Source of the DNA: Actinokineospora bangkokensis
GTDB taxonomy: Bacteria > Actinomycetota > Actinomycetes > Mycobacteriales > Pseudonocardiaceae
Reading direction: 5' to 3'
NCBI RefSeq assembly: GCF_001940455.1
Contig: NZ_MKQR01000016.1
Coordinates: 341,125 to 405,124, forward strand
Length of the DNA stretch: 64,000 nt
Shown here: positions 43,996 to 52,488 of the stretch, piece after piece
Position numbering within the stretch: position 1 is the stretch's first letter
Layout of the letters: each line of letters begins with the position of its first letter
Translations under genes and position numbers: made by a program
The notes under the pieces: generated by a model
What the model saw: the letters and a program-made list of their open reading frames with translations, nothing else
Databases searched by the model: none
Told to the model about the DNA's origin: nothing

Positions 43996-44370
43996 ATGGG
44001 CCGCCGTCACCGTTTCAACGTCCTGGTGGCAGACGGGCGCGGTGTGCTGGTGCGGATCGACGGCGTCCTCGACGTCGCGTACGAGGCGGTGAGCGAGGAG
44101 ATCGACGACGCTGTGGCCGAGGTGGTGGAGGCCGATCGCGACTTCGTGCTGATCGACCTCGGTGAGGTCACCAGGCTGGGGACCGCGGGGATCGCCATGC
44201 TGCTGCGCGTACGGGAAGCCCTGGGCGAGATCGGGGTGGGATTCGGCGTGATCGCCCCCCTCGACGCGCCTGCGGCGGGGGAGCTGAACCGGGGCGGGTT
44301 CACCGCGGCCGTGGGGCTGGTGCCCACCCTCACGCAGGCCGTGGTCACGCTGTCGACCGACACGGCCTGA
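43996..44370 (+). CDS. STAS-domain anti-anti-sigma factor-like protein
   Basis: A protein of 124 residues; ATG 43996 with GGAG 6 nt upstream. Pattern: VLVRIDGVLDVAYEAVSEEIDDAV, then DFVLIDLGEVTRLGTAGIAMLLRVREAL, then FGVIAPL and a C-terminal helix. The strand-DL..V..L-T-AG-A segment matches the STAS phospho-acceptor loop, with Thr (LGTAG) where SpoIIAA has Ser. Such proteins bind or release anti-sigma factors depending on phosphorylation. No anti-sigma kinase gene is adjacent, so the partner is elsewhere. Confidence 0.75.
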   Translation: MGRRHRFNVLVADGRGVLVRIDGVLDVAYEAVSEEIDDAVAEVVEADRDFVLIDLGEVTRLGTAGIAMLLRVREALGEIGVGFGVIAPLDAPAAGELNRGGFTAAVGLVPTLTQAVVTLSTDTA

Positions 44371-44391
44371 CCACGGCACCACCCCCCGCGC

Positions 44392-44732
44392 GGGTTCTCC
44401 CCGCTGCGCGAGCACGACGACGTGCTCCGGTGGCTGGCGTAGAAGGCGGTCAAGCTCGACGACCTGGTCCCTGTCGGCAAGGCCTACGCCCTGGTCCCCA
44501 CCGATCCGCCCGTCCTGGTCCAGGCGGCGTTGGAGGCCCGACGGGCTGCCGCCGCGCGGTCGCGCGCTGGAGCACCCTGCGCCACCTGGGTCTGGCCCTC
44601 GGCGTCGCAGCGTTCGTTGACGCCCAGCGCGGCGGCCGCATGCCCAAGCCCGCCGAGCGCACCGACGACGGGCCCCGCTGGTCCAAGGTCGCCCTCATCT
44701 GCGGCGCCTTGGACGACGCCACCGCCAAGTGA
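44392..44732 (+). pseudogene. Decayed gene with amber stop and frameshift
   Basis: One frame reads FSPLREHDDVLRWLA, TAG, KAVKLDDLVPVGKAYALVPTDPPVLVQAALEARRAAAA. Near 44560 the coding signal moves to another frame: STLRHLGLALGVAAFVDAQRGGRMPKPAERTDDGPRWSKVALICGALDDATAK, stop at 44732. Codon bias supports real former coding sequence in both parts. No start is seen and the family is not recognised. Confidence 0.5.
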
Positions 44733-44846
44733 GCACCCCGGTCCCCGGTCCGCCCGCCGAGCACGACCGGGGACCGGCGCCGCGTCACGCTGCCGCCGGT
44801 ACTGCCCGCTGACGTGCTACTGGGCGGTAAACCGTTCCGCCTGGAG

Positions 44847-46184
44847 TTAGTTGGCGGACCCGGGATCGGCGGGTGCGTCGGGAGGGCGAGCGCTGTCGCG
44901 GTACGACTGGACTATCGCTGGCACGCCGCAGGCGAACCTCGTCCCGTCGAACTGGGCGCCGCCCCTGAACCGCGCCCCGTGGAGCTGGGCGTCGCCCCTG
45001 AACCGCGTCATGTTGAACTGGGCCTCGCCGCCGAACTCCGCCTCGTCAAACTGGGCGTCGCCATCGACCTGCACCCAAAAGAACTGGGTGTCGCCGCCGA
45101 ACCGTGCCCCGCCGAACCGGGCGTCGCCCCCGAACTGGGCGTGCTGAAAGGCGCCGCCACCGCCAACCTGCGACCCGACGAAGCAGGCGTCGTTGCTGAA
45201 CAACGCCCATTCGAATCCGGCGCCGCCGCCGCACCGCACCCCGTCGAACTGGGCGTTGCCCCTGAACCGTGCCCCACCGAACTGGGCGTCGCCGCCGACC
45301 CGCGCATTGATGAAGGCAGCGTTGCCGCCGAACCGCGCCCCGCCGAACCAGGCGTTGCCGCTGAACTCCGCCCCACCGAACTGGGCGTCGCCGCTGAACC
45401 GCGTCACCTGAAACAAGGCGTTGCCGCTGAACCGCGCGTCGCTAAACTGGGTGTGGCGCATGACGGTGTGGTCAAAGTCGAGGTCGATGAGGGTGGCGCC
45501 GGTGAGGTCGAGGTCGATGTCGGCCCAGAAGGTCGTCGCCGGGGTGTCGGGGTCGTCGCCGGGGCGGAGGTGGTGGGTGAGGATGCGTTGTGCGGTGAGG
45601 CGGACTTCGCGTTCTTGGACGCGTTCGCGGTGGCGTGCGGTGAGGTCGTTGTCGGCGTCGTCGGGGGGTGGTTCGCCGGGCAGGGTGTAGGGCATGCGCA
45701 GGTAGGCGCACAGGACGTTGACGATGGTCTGTCGTTGGTCGGTGTGGTTTTGGGCGAGGCGTTCGAGGGCGTAGAGGCCAGCCAGGCGGACCGGGGCGTT
45801 GGTGTTGCCCAACTGCTCGGCGGCTTTGGTGTAGAGCTCGGTGACCCTGCGTTCGGTCGCGTCGTGCTCGGTGATCGTGGTGGCGCGTGCTTTCTCCGCC
45901 AGGTCTTGTCCGGCGGTGCGTTGTCGCAGCGCGGCGAGCAGGAGGGCGGCGGCTCCGCCGCCGCCGACCACGAGGGTTCCGGCGGTGCGGATCGCGTCGA
46001 GCTGGACGCTGTTGGCGGCGGTGTCGCCGCCGGTGAACCCGAGTAGCAGCCAGGTCACCGCGCCGACGGCCAGAACGATCAGGACGACGGCGCCGAGGAC
46101 GATCGCGCGGATGGACAGCACCCCGGGTTGTCTCACCACGGTGTTGCGGGATCGGCGGGCGGCCTCGGGTGTCGAGTCAGGCAT
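44847..46184 (-). CDS. Membrane-anchored pentapeptide-repeat protein 4
   Basis: A protein of 445 residues from ATG 46184. Helices VLGAVVLIVLAVGAVTWLLLGF and LVVGGGGAAALLLAAL, family domain RVTELYTKAAEQLGNTNAPVRLAGLYALERLAQNH, RMPYTLPGEPPPDDADNDL, FWADIDLDLTGATLIDLDFD, then about 16 more degenerate units with Gly and Cys (FSGNAWFGGARFGG, RCGGGAGF). It differs from the other three by lacking the start-overlapping mini-ORF and by its C-terminus (DPGSAN, stop), whose DNA TCCGCCAAC equals the arm start of the repeat terminators at 27952 and 31257. Confidence 0.8.
   Translation of the reverse strand: MPDSTPEAARRSRNTVVRQPGVLSIRAIVLGAVVLIVLAVGAVTWLLLGFTGGDTAANSVQLDAIRTAGTLVVGGGGAAALLLAALRQRTAGQDLAEKARATTITEHDATERRVTELYTKAAEQLGNTNAPVRLAGLYALERLAQNHTDQRQTIVNVLCAYLRMPYTLPGEPPPDDADNDLTARHRERVQEREVRLTAQRILTHHLRPGDDPDTPATTFWADIDLDLTGATLIDLDFDHTVMRHTQFSDARFSGNALFQVTRFSGDAQFGGAEFSGNAWFGGARFGGNAAFINARVGGDAQFGGARFRGNAQFDGVRCGGGAGFEWALFSNDACFVGSQVGGGGAFQHAQFGGDARFGGARFGGDTQFFWVQVDGDAQFDEAEFGGEAQFNMTRFRGDAQLHGARFRGGAQFDGTRFACGVPAIVQSYRDSARPPDAPADPGSAN
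44925..45465 (-). repeat. 33-bp periodic pentapeptide array 4
   Basis: About 16 units of 33 bp, more diverged than in the other three arrays. Confidence 0.75.
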
Positions 46185-46437
46185 CGCACCATGATCGCCG
46201 GTCCCGCCCCGAAGCGGGGCAGCTTCGCTGCGGAACGATTAGTACCGCCGGATACCGGTACTGCCACCGGCAACCAGGCCCGAACATCGACACCTCCAGC
46301 CGGACGAGACAGCGGCGTTCAAGATCGTTAGCCGGCATGATGGACGTTGAGGCTCCTCCCCCGGTCCCGGTGACCGGCCCATCCGGCCGCACCTCGACGG
46401 CCGGGACGGCGGCGTGGTCGACCGCAGGGAGCGCGCG

Positions 46438-47145
46438 ATGGACCAGGCGTACAAGGCGGCGGGGCTGACCCCGTACTACGAGACCGAGCACGTCGTGCTC
46501 TACCACGGCGACGCCGTCGACATCCTGCCCCTGTTCGCAACCGGGGCGATGGCCGCGGTGGTAACCGACCCGCCCTACGTGACCGGGACGTCGAGCAGCC
46601 AGCGGCGGATCGGACACGTCGACCTTCTCAACGCAGCACGGTTCTACTCCGCCTGGTACCGGCTGGCCGCCGCCGCGATCGACGACGCCGGGGCGCTGTG
46701 GACGTGCGCGTCCTGGCGCACCCTGCCGGTGGTGCTCTACGCCGCGGCCGAGGCCGGGCTCCCGGTCACCGCCGCGGCGGTGTGGGACAAGCTGTGGATC
46801 GGCCCCGGCAGCAACCGCGGGCTGCGCTCCCGCTACGAGATGTGCCTGCTCCTGCCCCGGCCCGGGTTCCGGGTGCGCGATCGTGGCGCAGGCGACGTGT
46901 GGCGCATCCAGGCGTCGAGCCGCAAGCCGCACGGGCACCCCGCGCAGAAGCCGGAGACCCTGATGCGGCACATCCTCGACATCACCGAGCCCCCACCGGG
47001 CGGGGTGATCCTGGACCCGTTCGCCGGGTCCGGCACCACCCTGGCCGCCGCCCGCGCCGCCGGGTACGGCGCGGTGGGCATCGAGGCCAGCGAGCGGTGG
47101 TGCGAGGTGATCGCCACCCGCCTCGACGCCGCCGACGCCGGGTGA
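46438..47145 (+). CDS. DNA methyltransferase (beta class, DPPY)
   Basis: A protein of 235 residues; ATG 46438 with AGGGAG 7 nt upstream. Motif IV AVVTDPPYVTG near residue 42, target-recognition part in the middle (VWDKLWIGPGSNRGLRSRYEMCLLL), then HPAQKPETLMRHILDITEPPPGGVILDPFAGSGTTLAAARAAGY with motif I FAGSG, and GIEASERWCEVIATRL. The motif order IV then I is that of beta-class N4-cytosine or N6-adenine methyltransferases. No restriction gene adjacent; orphan methyltransferases are common on mobile elements. A decayed copy of its C-terminus is at 49401-49550. Confidence 0.88.
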   Translation: MDQAYKAAGLTPYYETEHVVLYHGDAVDILPLFATGAMAAVVTDPPYVTGTSSSQRRIGHVDLLNAARFYSAWYRLAAAAIDDAGALWTCASWRTLPVVLYAAAEAGLPVTAAAVWDKLWIGPGSNRGLRSRYEMCLLLPRPGFRVRDRGAGDVWRIQASSRKPHGHPAQKPETLMRHILDITEPPPGGVILDPFAGSGTTLAAARAAGYGAVGIEASERWCEVIATRLDAADAG

Positions 47146-47429
47146 CCGCTGTGGTGGTGCGACGGGGCGGTACGACAGGCGGACCCCCGGCTCGACCGGC
47201 GGGCGACAGGACCGGGCCCTGGCCGGTCTCGCCGGTCGGCCCCGTCCTGGCCGCTCGGCGCGCGGGCGGCGGTGCCAGAACCAGGGGCGCCGCTGGCCCC
47301 ATGCCGGTACCCGCGGTGGTGAGCAGGGCCCGGGGACGCCGTGGCGCTGCCCACGTTTCGCGTGTCGACTGCACCTGGGGGACACGAAACCCCTGTTAGG
47401 GAGGCTGTGCCCGGGCCAGGCTCGGTGGC

Positions 47430-47821
47430 GTGATCAGCTTCCTCAGCTTCGGATTTCTCCACGCCCCCGCGCCGCGGGCCGACATCGTCCTGGACGTCCG
47501 GGCCCTGCTGCGTGACCCCCACCATGACCCGGCGATGCGGCAGCTGACCGGGCGGGACTTGGCTGTGCGCGACCGCGTGATCGCCACCCCCGGCGCGGCC
47601 GCGCTGTTGGCCACCGCGACGACGATGGTGCGCCAGCTCGCCGGGTGCCTGGACCCGCGATTGACCGTCGCCGTGGGCTGCGCGGGGGCAGGCACCGGTC
47701 GGTGGTGCTGGCCAACCTGCTGGCGGCCTCGGTGCGGCGGCTGGGGCTCGACGTGGCCGTCGAGCACCGCGACCTGGGCAAGCCCGTCGTGTCCCTGGGT
47801 GACGGCTCGTCAACGCCGTGA
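47430..47821 (+). pseudogene. RapZ C-terminal-domain homologue, frameshifted
   Basis: From GTG 47430: SFLSFGFLHAPAPRADIVLDVRALLRDPHHDPAMRQLTG.D..VRD, matching the C-terminal domain of RapZ/YvcJ (SFGF..G.P..ADLVFDVR..PNP...ELR.LTG). After VAVGCAG the frame changes; with one G added to the G5 run near 47688 it continues GRHRSVVLANLLAASVRRLGLDVAVEHRDLGKP, including the expected GGxHRSV motif, to a stop at 47821. The P-loop domain of RapZ is absent, so this is a stand-alone C-terminal type protein, now split by a single-base deletion or sequence error. Confidence 0.7.
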
Positions 47822-48377
47822 CCGCGGGGTTCCGATTACAGGGGCTGCCGCCGGACGGGATCTGATACCCCGAGGGAACAACACCCCTGGTGTACGTGGG
47901 TTTTGAATGTGTTCGAGGGGGTCACTCGGACCCATTGCGCAGGCCAATGGGGTTCCAGAACCGATGTACCCCCTTTGCACAGGGGGCACATTGCTACACT
48001 CGTACTCGAGTAGCCGAGCGGAATTGGCTAATCAATCACTGAGAGGCAACACGCGGGCTCTGGGTCTGGCAGCTCATCCCTCACCCACAACCAGGGGTAG
48101 CGAACCACCACCAAGCCCGCCCCGAACACCACCTGGCCGCCGAAGCCCACCCCCACAAAGACGCCCCCGTCGGGCCCGGGTTCTGCGCCTACGCCGCCCG
48201 CGCCGCCGGAACCCGGCGAACGGCCCTGCCCCACTCGGGGCCGGCGACGAGCACCGGCCTGCCGAACCACCTAAGCCAGCGCCACCCGGACGAGTGATCA
48301 CCTCAGAAGGTGGAGTATCCGGGTGCCCTACCGCGTTGTGGCTGGCGTCACAAACCCACCGCACCGAGGAGGCCTGC
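47822..48377. other. Gene-free stretch with palindromes
   Basis: About 555 bp; the first 200 bp have lower GC. It contains palindrome GGTTCCAGAACC (47951-47962), hairpin CCCCCT / AGGGGG (47969-47986) and a -10-like TACACT (47995-48000) followed by TACTCGAGTA. These probably form the promoter region of the gene at 48378, with a leader of over 300 nt. Confidence 0.4.
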
Positions 48378-48740
48378 ATGGCTCTGAGCCGCCTGGCCCG
48401 CGAGTTCGCCGCCGAGATCAAACACCACGACTGGTCCGACGCCCCCTTCCGCTTCGACAGGGCAGGACACGACCGGGCCACCGACACCAACCGCGGCAAC
48501 CAGGTCCTGACGCCCGACGAGACCCGCGGGGTGCAGACCAACGTCATGTGGGTCGTCGCCCAAGTCCTCAGACACGCCGACCCCAACCTCGACGTGTACG
48601 AGTTCGCCGAGGCGTGCGGCATCCCCACGCACACCAACAGCGGCGCGCGGAACCGCGGTATCGAATACGGCCTCCGCTGGGCCTCGCACGCGGACGGCAC
48701 CGTCACGCGCCCAGGCACCCACGAGCCGCCCTTCGAGTAG
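48378..48740 (+). CDS. Hypothetical protein
   Basis: A protein of 120 residues; ATG 48378 with GAGGAGG 6 nt upstream, a strong start. Soluble and charged: LAREFAAEIKHHDWSDAPFRFDRAGHDR, then NQVLTPDETRGVQTNVMWVVAQVLRHADPNLDVYEFAEACGIP and a short Gly/Arg tail. No family recognised. It is followed by fragments of decayed genes. Confidence 0.6.
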   Translation: MALSRLAREFAAEIKHHDWSDAPFRFDRAGHDRATDTNRGNQVLTPDETRGVQTNVMWVVAQVLRHADPNLDVYEFAEACGIPTHTNSGARNRGIEYGLRWASHADGTVTRPGTHEPPFE

Positions 48741-49187
48741 CCCCCGGCTCACGCCAGCCGCGCTGCGCCACGTGCTGGTCCGGGCGCCGCGTTCCCCAAA
48801 CCCTCGACCTGCTTGCGGTCACCGCCCCGGCCTTGGCCTGGTCCTCGACGTCGACGACCTCGACGACCAGTCCGCCGCGGTCTGGTGCGCGCTGCTGGTC
48901 GACACCATCTACCACCGGGTCCGCATCGAGGTCGTCGACGACCACGACGCGGGCCGAAGTCGTCGACGACCACCCGCAGCTCCCTTGTCCTGTCCCCCAC
49001 TCCGCCGCGACACCAGGCGTGACAGGGCGACCGCTGCAACAGCCGCGCCACCGCGGCCGAGGCACACAGGACCCGACGACGGTCAACCCCGACCAGCTCC
49101 GAGGCCTCACGAGCTCACCACCCACCTACGGAACTGCTGCCGCACGAGCCGGGGCACCTGCGCACTCGACGGGCACCTCACCACGCA

Positions 49188-49394
49188 CCTCGAGCACGGC
49201 GTCGTCGCCCACGACATCCTCGTCGACCACTTGGCCCTGCACCCCGACCCGTCCCCCGACGACATCGTGGTCGACACCGCCGCCCCACCCCCGCCAGCGC
49301 CGTCGACCAGCTCGACGCTCTCCAGCGCGAGCTGGACGACCCGCGGGCCGACCCCGCGCAGATGCCCCCGACCCAGCTCAACGCCGCCGCGCGG
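49188..49394 (+). pseudogene. Fragment of unknown gene
   Basis: Plus-strand HGVVAHDILVDHLALHPDPSPDDIVVDTAA is followed, after a frame change, by VDQLDALQRELDDPRADPAQMPPTQLNAAAR. Both have natural codon bias, and neither is part of an intact frame. The whole stretch 48741-49547 has no intact gene and seems to be made of such fragments. Confidence 0.4.
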
Positions 49395-49400
49395 GGTCCG

Positions 49401-49550
49401 CGACCTACCTCGGCCCTGTCCTCGGCGGGCTGCTCGGCGGCACCGTGACCCTGGCCGCCGCCCGCGCCGCCGGGGTTCCGCGCCGTGGGCATCGAGGCCA
49501 GCCAGCGATGGTGCGAAGCCGCCGCCACCCGACTCGGCGATGGCGAACTA
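49401..49550 (+). pseudogene. C-terminal remnant of a DNA methyltransferase
   Basis: GGTVTLAAARAAG, then after a one-base frame change AVGIEASQRWCEAAATRL. This aligns with GSGTTLAAARAAGYGAVGIEASERWCEVIATRL of the intact methyltransferase ending at 47145, so it is a partial, frameshifted copy from the same family. Confidence 0.6.
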
Positions 49551-49943
49551 CAGAGCCAAGAACCCCTCGACCTGGCGCTTCAGGGCGGGCGGCACCTCGG
49601 CCAACTCCGAGACGATCAGGCGGACCTCACGCCTGAGCTCGGGAGACTCGCCCCAGACCTCCGCGCTCCTGGTGAGCACGGCGGACAGCAGATCGCCCTC
49701 GTACATGTCGCCTTTCGCCAGCGGGTCGCTCCGGAGGACCTCCACCGCCAAGGGCAGGAGATGGGCAAGGCCCACGTCTTGCCCGATCAGCAGCCGCATG
49801 TCTTCGACCGTCAGGCCACCGAGCGGCTTGCGCCGAAGCTCGCGCGCGGTCGCCATCAGCCGGGTTTCGACGCCCAACGGGGCCGGCCAGCAGTCGCGCT
49901 CAAGCTCCTCAAGAGAGCGGTCACGGTCACCGAATCGAGTCAC
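49548..49943 (-). CDS. Contact-dependent inhibition immunity (CdiI)-like protein
   Basis: A protein of 131 residues. SLEELERDCWPAP, ELRRKPLGGLTVEDMRLLIGQDVGLAHLLPLAVEVLRSDPLAKGDMYEGDLLSAVL is very close to the consensus of the CdiI-type immunity family (LRKKPL..T.EDLR..IGQ..GL..L.PLAL..L..NPL.EGDFY.GDLL). No cognate CdiA or polymorphic toxin is adjacent, so it is an orphan immunity gene that could protect against toxins of neighbours. Confidence 0.75.
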   Translation of the reverse strand: MTRFGDRDRSLEELERDCWPAPLGVETRLMATARELRRKPLGGLTVEDMRLLIGQDVGLAHLLPLAVEVLRSDPLAKGDMYEGDLLSAVLTRSAEVWGESPELRREVRLIVSELAEVPPALKRQVEGFLAL

Positions 49944-50000
49944 CGACCGATCCTCCCAGCTCAGATCTCAAACGCGGTCTCAGAGGCGCCCGCAGAAACC

Positions 50001-50032
50001 TGTCGGTGCGGGGAACGCTCCCCGCACCGACA
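50001..50032 (-). terminator. 14-bp perfect terminator hairpin
   Basis: TGTCGGTGCGGGGA and its exact complement with a 4-nt loop, 8 nt after the minus-strand stop at 50041. One of the strongest hairpins in the window. Confidence 0.8.
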
Positions 50033-50040
50033 AGCCCGGG

Positions 50041-50571
50041 TCAGGAGATCCGGAAGGAGTTCGCGCGGTCGTTCAAGGCGCCCACGTTGGCGTTGTCGAG
50101 CCAGGCGCTGGCCTCGCCGGTGAGGTTGTCGCCATCGAAGAGCTTGACGTCGCAGGAGTTGTAGGTCCGCACCGAGCTGATCTGGTTGACGGCCGCCCCG
50201 AGGTTCGCCCCGCCCTCGTTGTCGGCGGTGCCGCCAGAGCAGCCCACCTGGTAGGCCGGGTTGAAGACCACGACCTGCGAACCGGTGGCACCCGCGCCGT
50301 AGTACAGGCGGGCGACCACCAGGCCGTCGCCGGGGGTGCCTTGCTGGCACCCGAAGGTGTTGTCCCGGACCGCGCAGTACAGCGTCGCGGCGGCGCCCAC
50401 GTGGCCGAGGCGAGCCAAGTCGGACACCCTCACCAGCGTGGAACTCGCGAACCGCTCGACCCGCACCGTCGACGCCCCGGACACCTCCGGGCTCGCCGAG
50501 GCGTACGGGCCCGCCAGCCCCGCCGCGGCCGCCGCCAGCGCCACAGCCGCCAACCGTCGTCTCATGATCAT
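50041..50571 (-). CDS. Secreted beta/gamma-crystallin-like protein
   Basis: A protein of about 176 residues; ATG 50571 with GGGGAG upstream. A signal peptide (MRRRLAAVALAAAAAGLAGPYASA) precedes the mature part with cysteines YCAV, GCQQ, GCSGG and SCDVK. The C-terminus DVKLFDGDNLTGEASAWLDNANVGALNDRANSFRI follows the beta/gamma-crystallin pattern (xVxLYxxxNFxG...LNDRxSSxRI), a fold found in secreted Ca-binding proteins and protease inhibitors. The function is not known. Confidence 0.65.
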   Translation of the reverse strand: MIMRRRLAAVALAAAAAGLAGPYASASPEVSGASTVRVERFASSTLVRVSDLARLGHVGAAATLYCAVRDNTFGCQQGTPGDGLVVARLYYGAGATGSQVVVFNPAYQVGCSGGTADNEGGANLGAAVNQISSVRTYNSCDVKLFDGDNLTGEASAWLDNANVGALNDRANSFRIS

Positions 50572-50870
50572 GCGCACTCCCCTCAAGTCGGACCTACCTC
50601 GCTACCGAATCACGGGAAGCTCACTTTTCGGGCGTAAAACCCAGGGAAGCAGGAGGCGTTTTTCAAGAGATCGCCGTCCTCCAATGGGCTAAGGAAAGCA
50701 GCGGCCCCAGGCCTTCTTTCTCACCACATACGGCGGCCCGGGATGCGTCGTGTACCTCGGACCGCTCACCCGCGACAATCTCTGACCCCACCCGGGGCGG
50801 CACAAAGCCACATCCTCAAGCTCGACCCCAGGCCGAGGAGACCAACTAAAAGGGTGGAGACCCGCCGCTG

Positions 50871-51176
50871 ATGCGCCAACCCGGCAAGAGTGCCAAATAT
50901 TGGCGAACTGCGCCTCGTCGAACGATCATGTCGATGATGCGGTTGACCGCCACCGGCGAGCTGGACCTGCCGGACGAGGTGGGCGAGGCCGAGCGGCGCT
51001 GGCAGCGACTGCTGACCGCGGAGCTGGGCGACCCTGTTCGAGCACGGCTGGTGCGGCTGGCCGGTGACGGGCTGTTCTTGGCCGCCCTGACCGGGGCGCC
51101 CCCGACCGCCGCCGAGGTGGAACAACTGCTGGACCACCTCGGTCTGCGCCCGGGAGATGAGCGGGTCGGGTCGTGA
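50871..51176 (+). pseudogene. Truncated TetR-family regulator (C-terminal part)
   Basis: MRLTATGELDLPDEVGEAERRWQRLLTAELGDPVRARLVRLAGDGLFLAALTGAPPTAAEVEQLL resembles the ligand-binding C-terminal domain of TetR proteins (AR...LA.DGL......G...). No HTH precedes it in any frame, so the DNA-binding half is missing. Its stop overlaps the next start as GTGA, so the fragment was coupled to the GAP-family gene that the intact regulator may once have controlled. Confidence 0.5.
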
Positions 51177-51838
51177 CCGCTACCCTGCTGGCCGGGATCG
51201 CGGGTCTGGCCCTGCTCGACGCGCTGAACCCCGCGACGATCGCCGGGGTGGCGTTGTTGCTGCTGGCCCCGATGGCCCACCCGGTCAGGGCGGCCGCTGG
51301 GTTCGTCGCGGGCGCCTACCTGACCGTCCTCGGGCTCGGGGCAGCGGTGTACACCGGCGCCGATGCCGCGGCCGACGCCGTCGGCGACGGCCTGGTGTGG
51401 CTGCGCAGGATCGCGTTCACGGTGGCGGCGATCGGGCTCGCCGTCGCCGGGCTGCGCAGGCTGCGGGCGCGGACCCGCCCGGCGGTCACCGTGCCCGGCT
51501 GGGTCAACCCCCTCAGCGCCGCCCTGCTCGGCCTGCTCATGACCGGCGCCGACCTGCCCAACGCCTTCCCCTACTTCATCGCCATCGAGCGGATCGTCAA
51601 CGCCGACCTGGGCACCACCGGGTCGCTGACGATCATCGCCGGGTACGCGCTGGTCTACTGCCTGCCGTGCCTGCTCCTGCTCATCGCAGGCGCCGCCAGC
51701 GGCGACAAGGTCCGCCGCCGCCTCGCGACCCTCTACCAACGGCTCGGCGGCGAGAAGCGGCAAGCGCGCAGCGTGCCCATCGCGGCCGGGTACCTCCTCG
51801 CCGCCGCCGGCGTCTTCACCATCGCCGTACTAGCGTGA
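51173..51838 (+). CDS. GAP-family (LysE/CcdA-like) membrane protein
   Basis: A protein of 221 residues with six hydrophobic segments. N-terminal ALLDALNPATIAGVALLLLAP (Asn-Pro in helix 1) and central MTGADLPNAFPYFIAIERI are characteristic of the GAP family (GPL addressing protein, Sap), polytopic proteins linked to export of lipids or small molecules in mycobacteria and relatives. GTG start in a GTGA overlap with the TetR fragment. Substrate unknown. Confidence 0.72.
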   Translation: MTATLLAGIAGLALLDALNPATIAGVALLLLAPMAHPVRAAAGFVAGAYLTVLGLGAAVYTGADAAADAVGDGLVWLRRIAFTVAAIGLAVAGLRRLRARTRPAVTVPGWVNPLSAALLGLLMTGADLPNAFPYFIAIERIVNADLGTTGSLTIIAGYALVYCLPCLLLLIAGAASGDKVRRRLATLYQRLGGEKRQARSVPIAAGYLLAAAGVFTIAVLA

Positions 51839-51930
51839 CACCCCGGACTCACAACAGCGCACACCCGCGACCGAGCAGATGGATCCGGGTGTTCCACACG
51901 AGACTGTCATGACCGGACTCGCGGAAGCTG

Positions 51931-52488
51931 GTGAACGAGCAGATGGGCGAACACGAACCCCGACCCCCTGAACGCCCGCCGTCCCGCCACCCCAGCGCGG
52001 CGGACGACGTGGGCCGGTGGATCGAGTTCGACGGGCTGCTCGACCTGTTCCCGTGGGGCCGCAACATCTACACCATCGTGTACCTCGACGACACGCTCCA
52101 CGAGGCCGTCGCCGCGGCGGCCACCAGGCGCGTCGAAGGCCATCTGGACGCGGTGGCGGTCAACCTCGGGGTCAACAAGGCCGACGTCGCACCGCGCCCG
52201 TTCCTGTACGTCGGCGCCGCACTGCAACGCAAGCTCGACGCAGGGACAGGTGACATCGTGACATGCAGGTTGCGACCGGCCGACCCCGATCACGTTCCAG
52301 TCCCCGCGGATGTCGAGGCAGCCCTCAACGCAGCAGGCCAGTACGACACCTTCACCCGCCGCCGCCCCGCTCAACGCCGACAGCTCCTGCAACCCATCGA
52401 GGACGCCGCTCTCGACGCGACGCGCCTCCGTCGCATCCAGGCGCTGGTGCGCGCCCTCCAGTCCACTCCCCCAACCGATCCCCGCTGA
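51931..52488 (+). CDS. DUF1905/YdeI-like protein
   Basis: A protein of 185 residues. A disordered Pro/Arg-rich start is followed by EFDGLLDLFPWGRNIYTIVYLDDTL, RPFLYVGAALQRKLDAGTGDIVTCRLRPADPDHVPVPADVEAAL (DUF1905 barrel pattern) and a C-terminal FTRRRPAQRRQLLQPIEDAALDATRLRRIQALVRAL, which matches YdeI/OmdA tails (bacteriocin-protection family). Role uncertain. ATG 51943 is an alternative start. Confidence 0.6.
   Translation: MNEQMGEHEPRPPERPPSRHPSAADDVGRWIEFDGLLDLFPWGRNIYTIVYLDDTLHEAVAAAATRRVEGHLDAVAVNLGVNKADVAPRPFLYVGAALQRKLDAGTGDIVTCRLRPADPDHVPVPADVEAALNAAGQYDTFTRRRPAQRRQLLQPIEDAALDATRLRRIQALVRALQSTPPTDPR

Noticed and set aside
31385-45465. Long plus-strand and alternative-frame ORFs across the pentapeptide arrays, including Leu/Asn/Pro-rich and Ser/Gly/Thr-rich translations
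   Set aside because: The 33-bp period keeps several frames open; only the minus frame with membrane helices and the conserved family domain makes a coherent protein in all four copies.
47907-48377. N-terminal extension of the 120-residue protein starting at 48378
   Set aside because: Low-complexity Pro/Arg sequence; the internal ATG at 48378 has a strong GAGGAGG.
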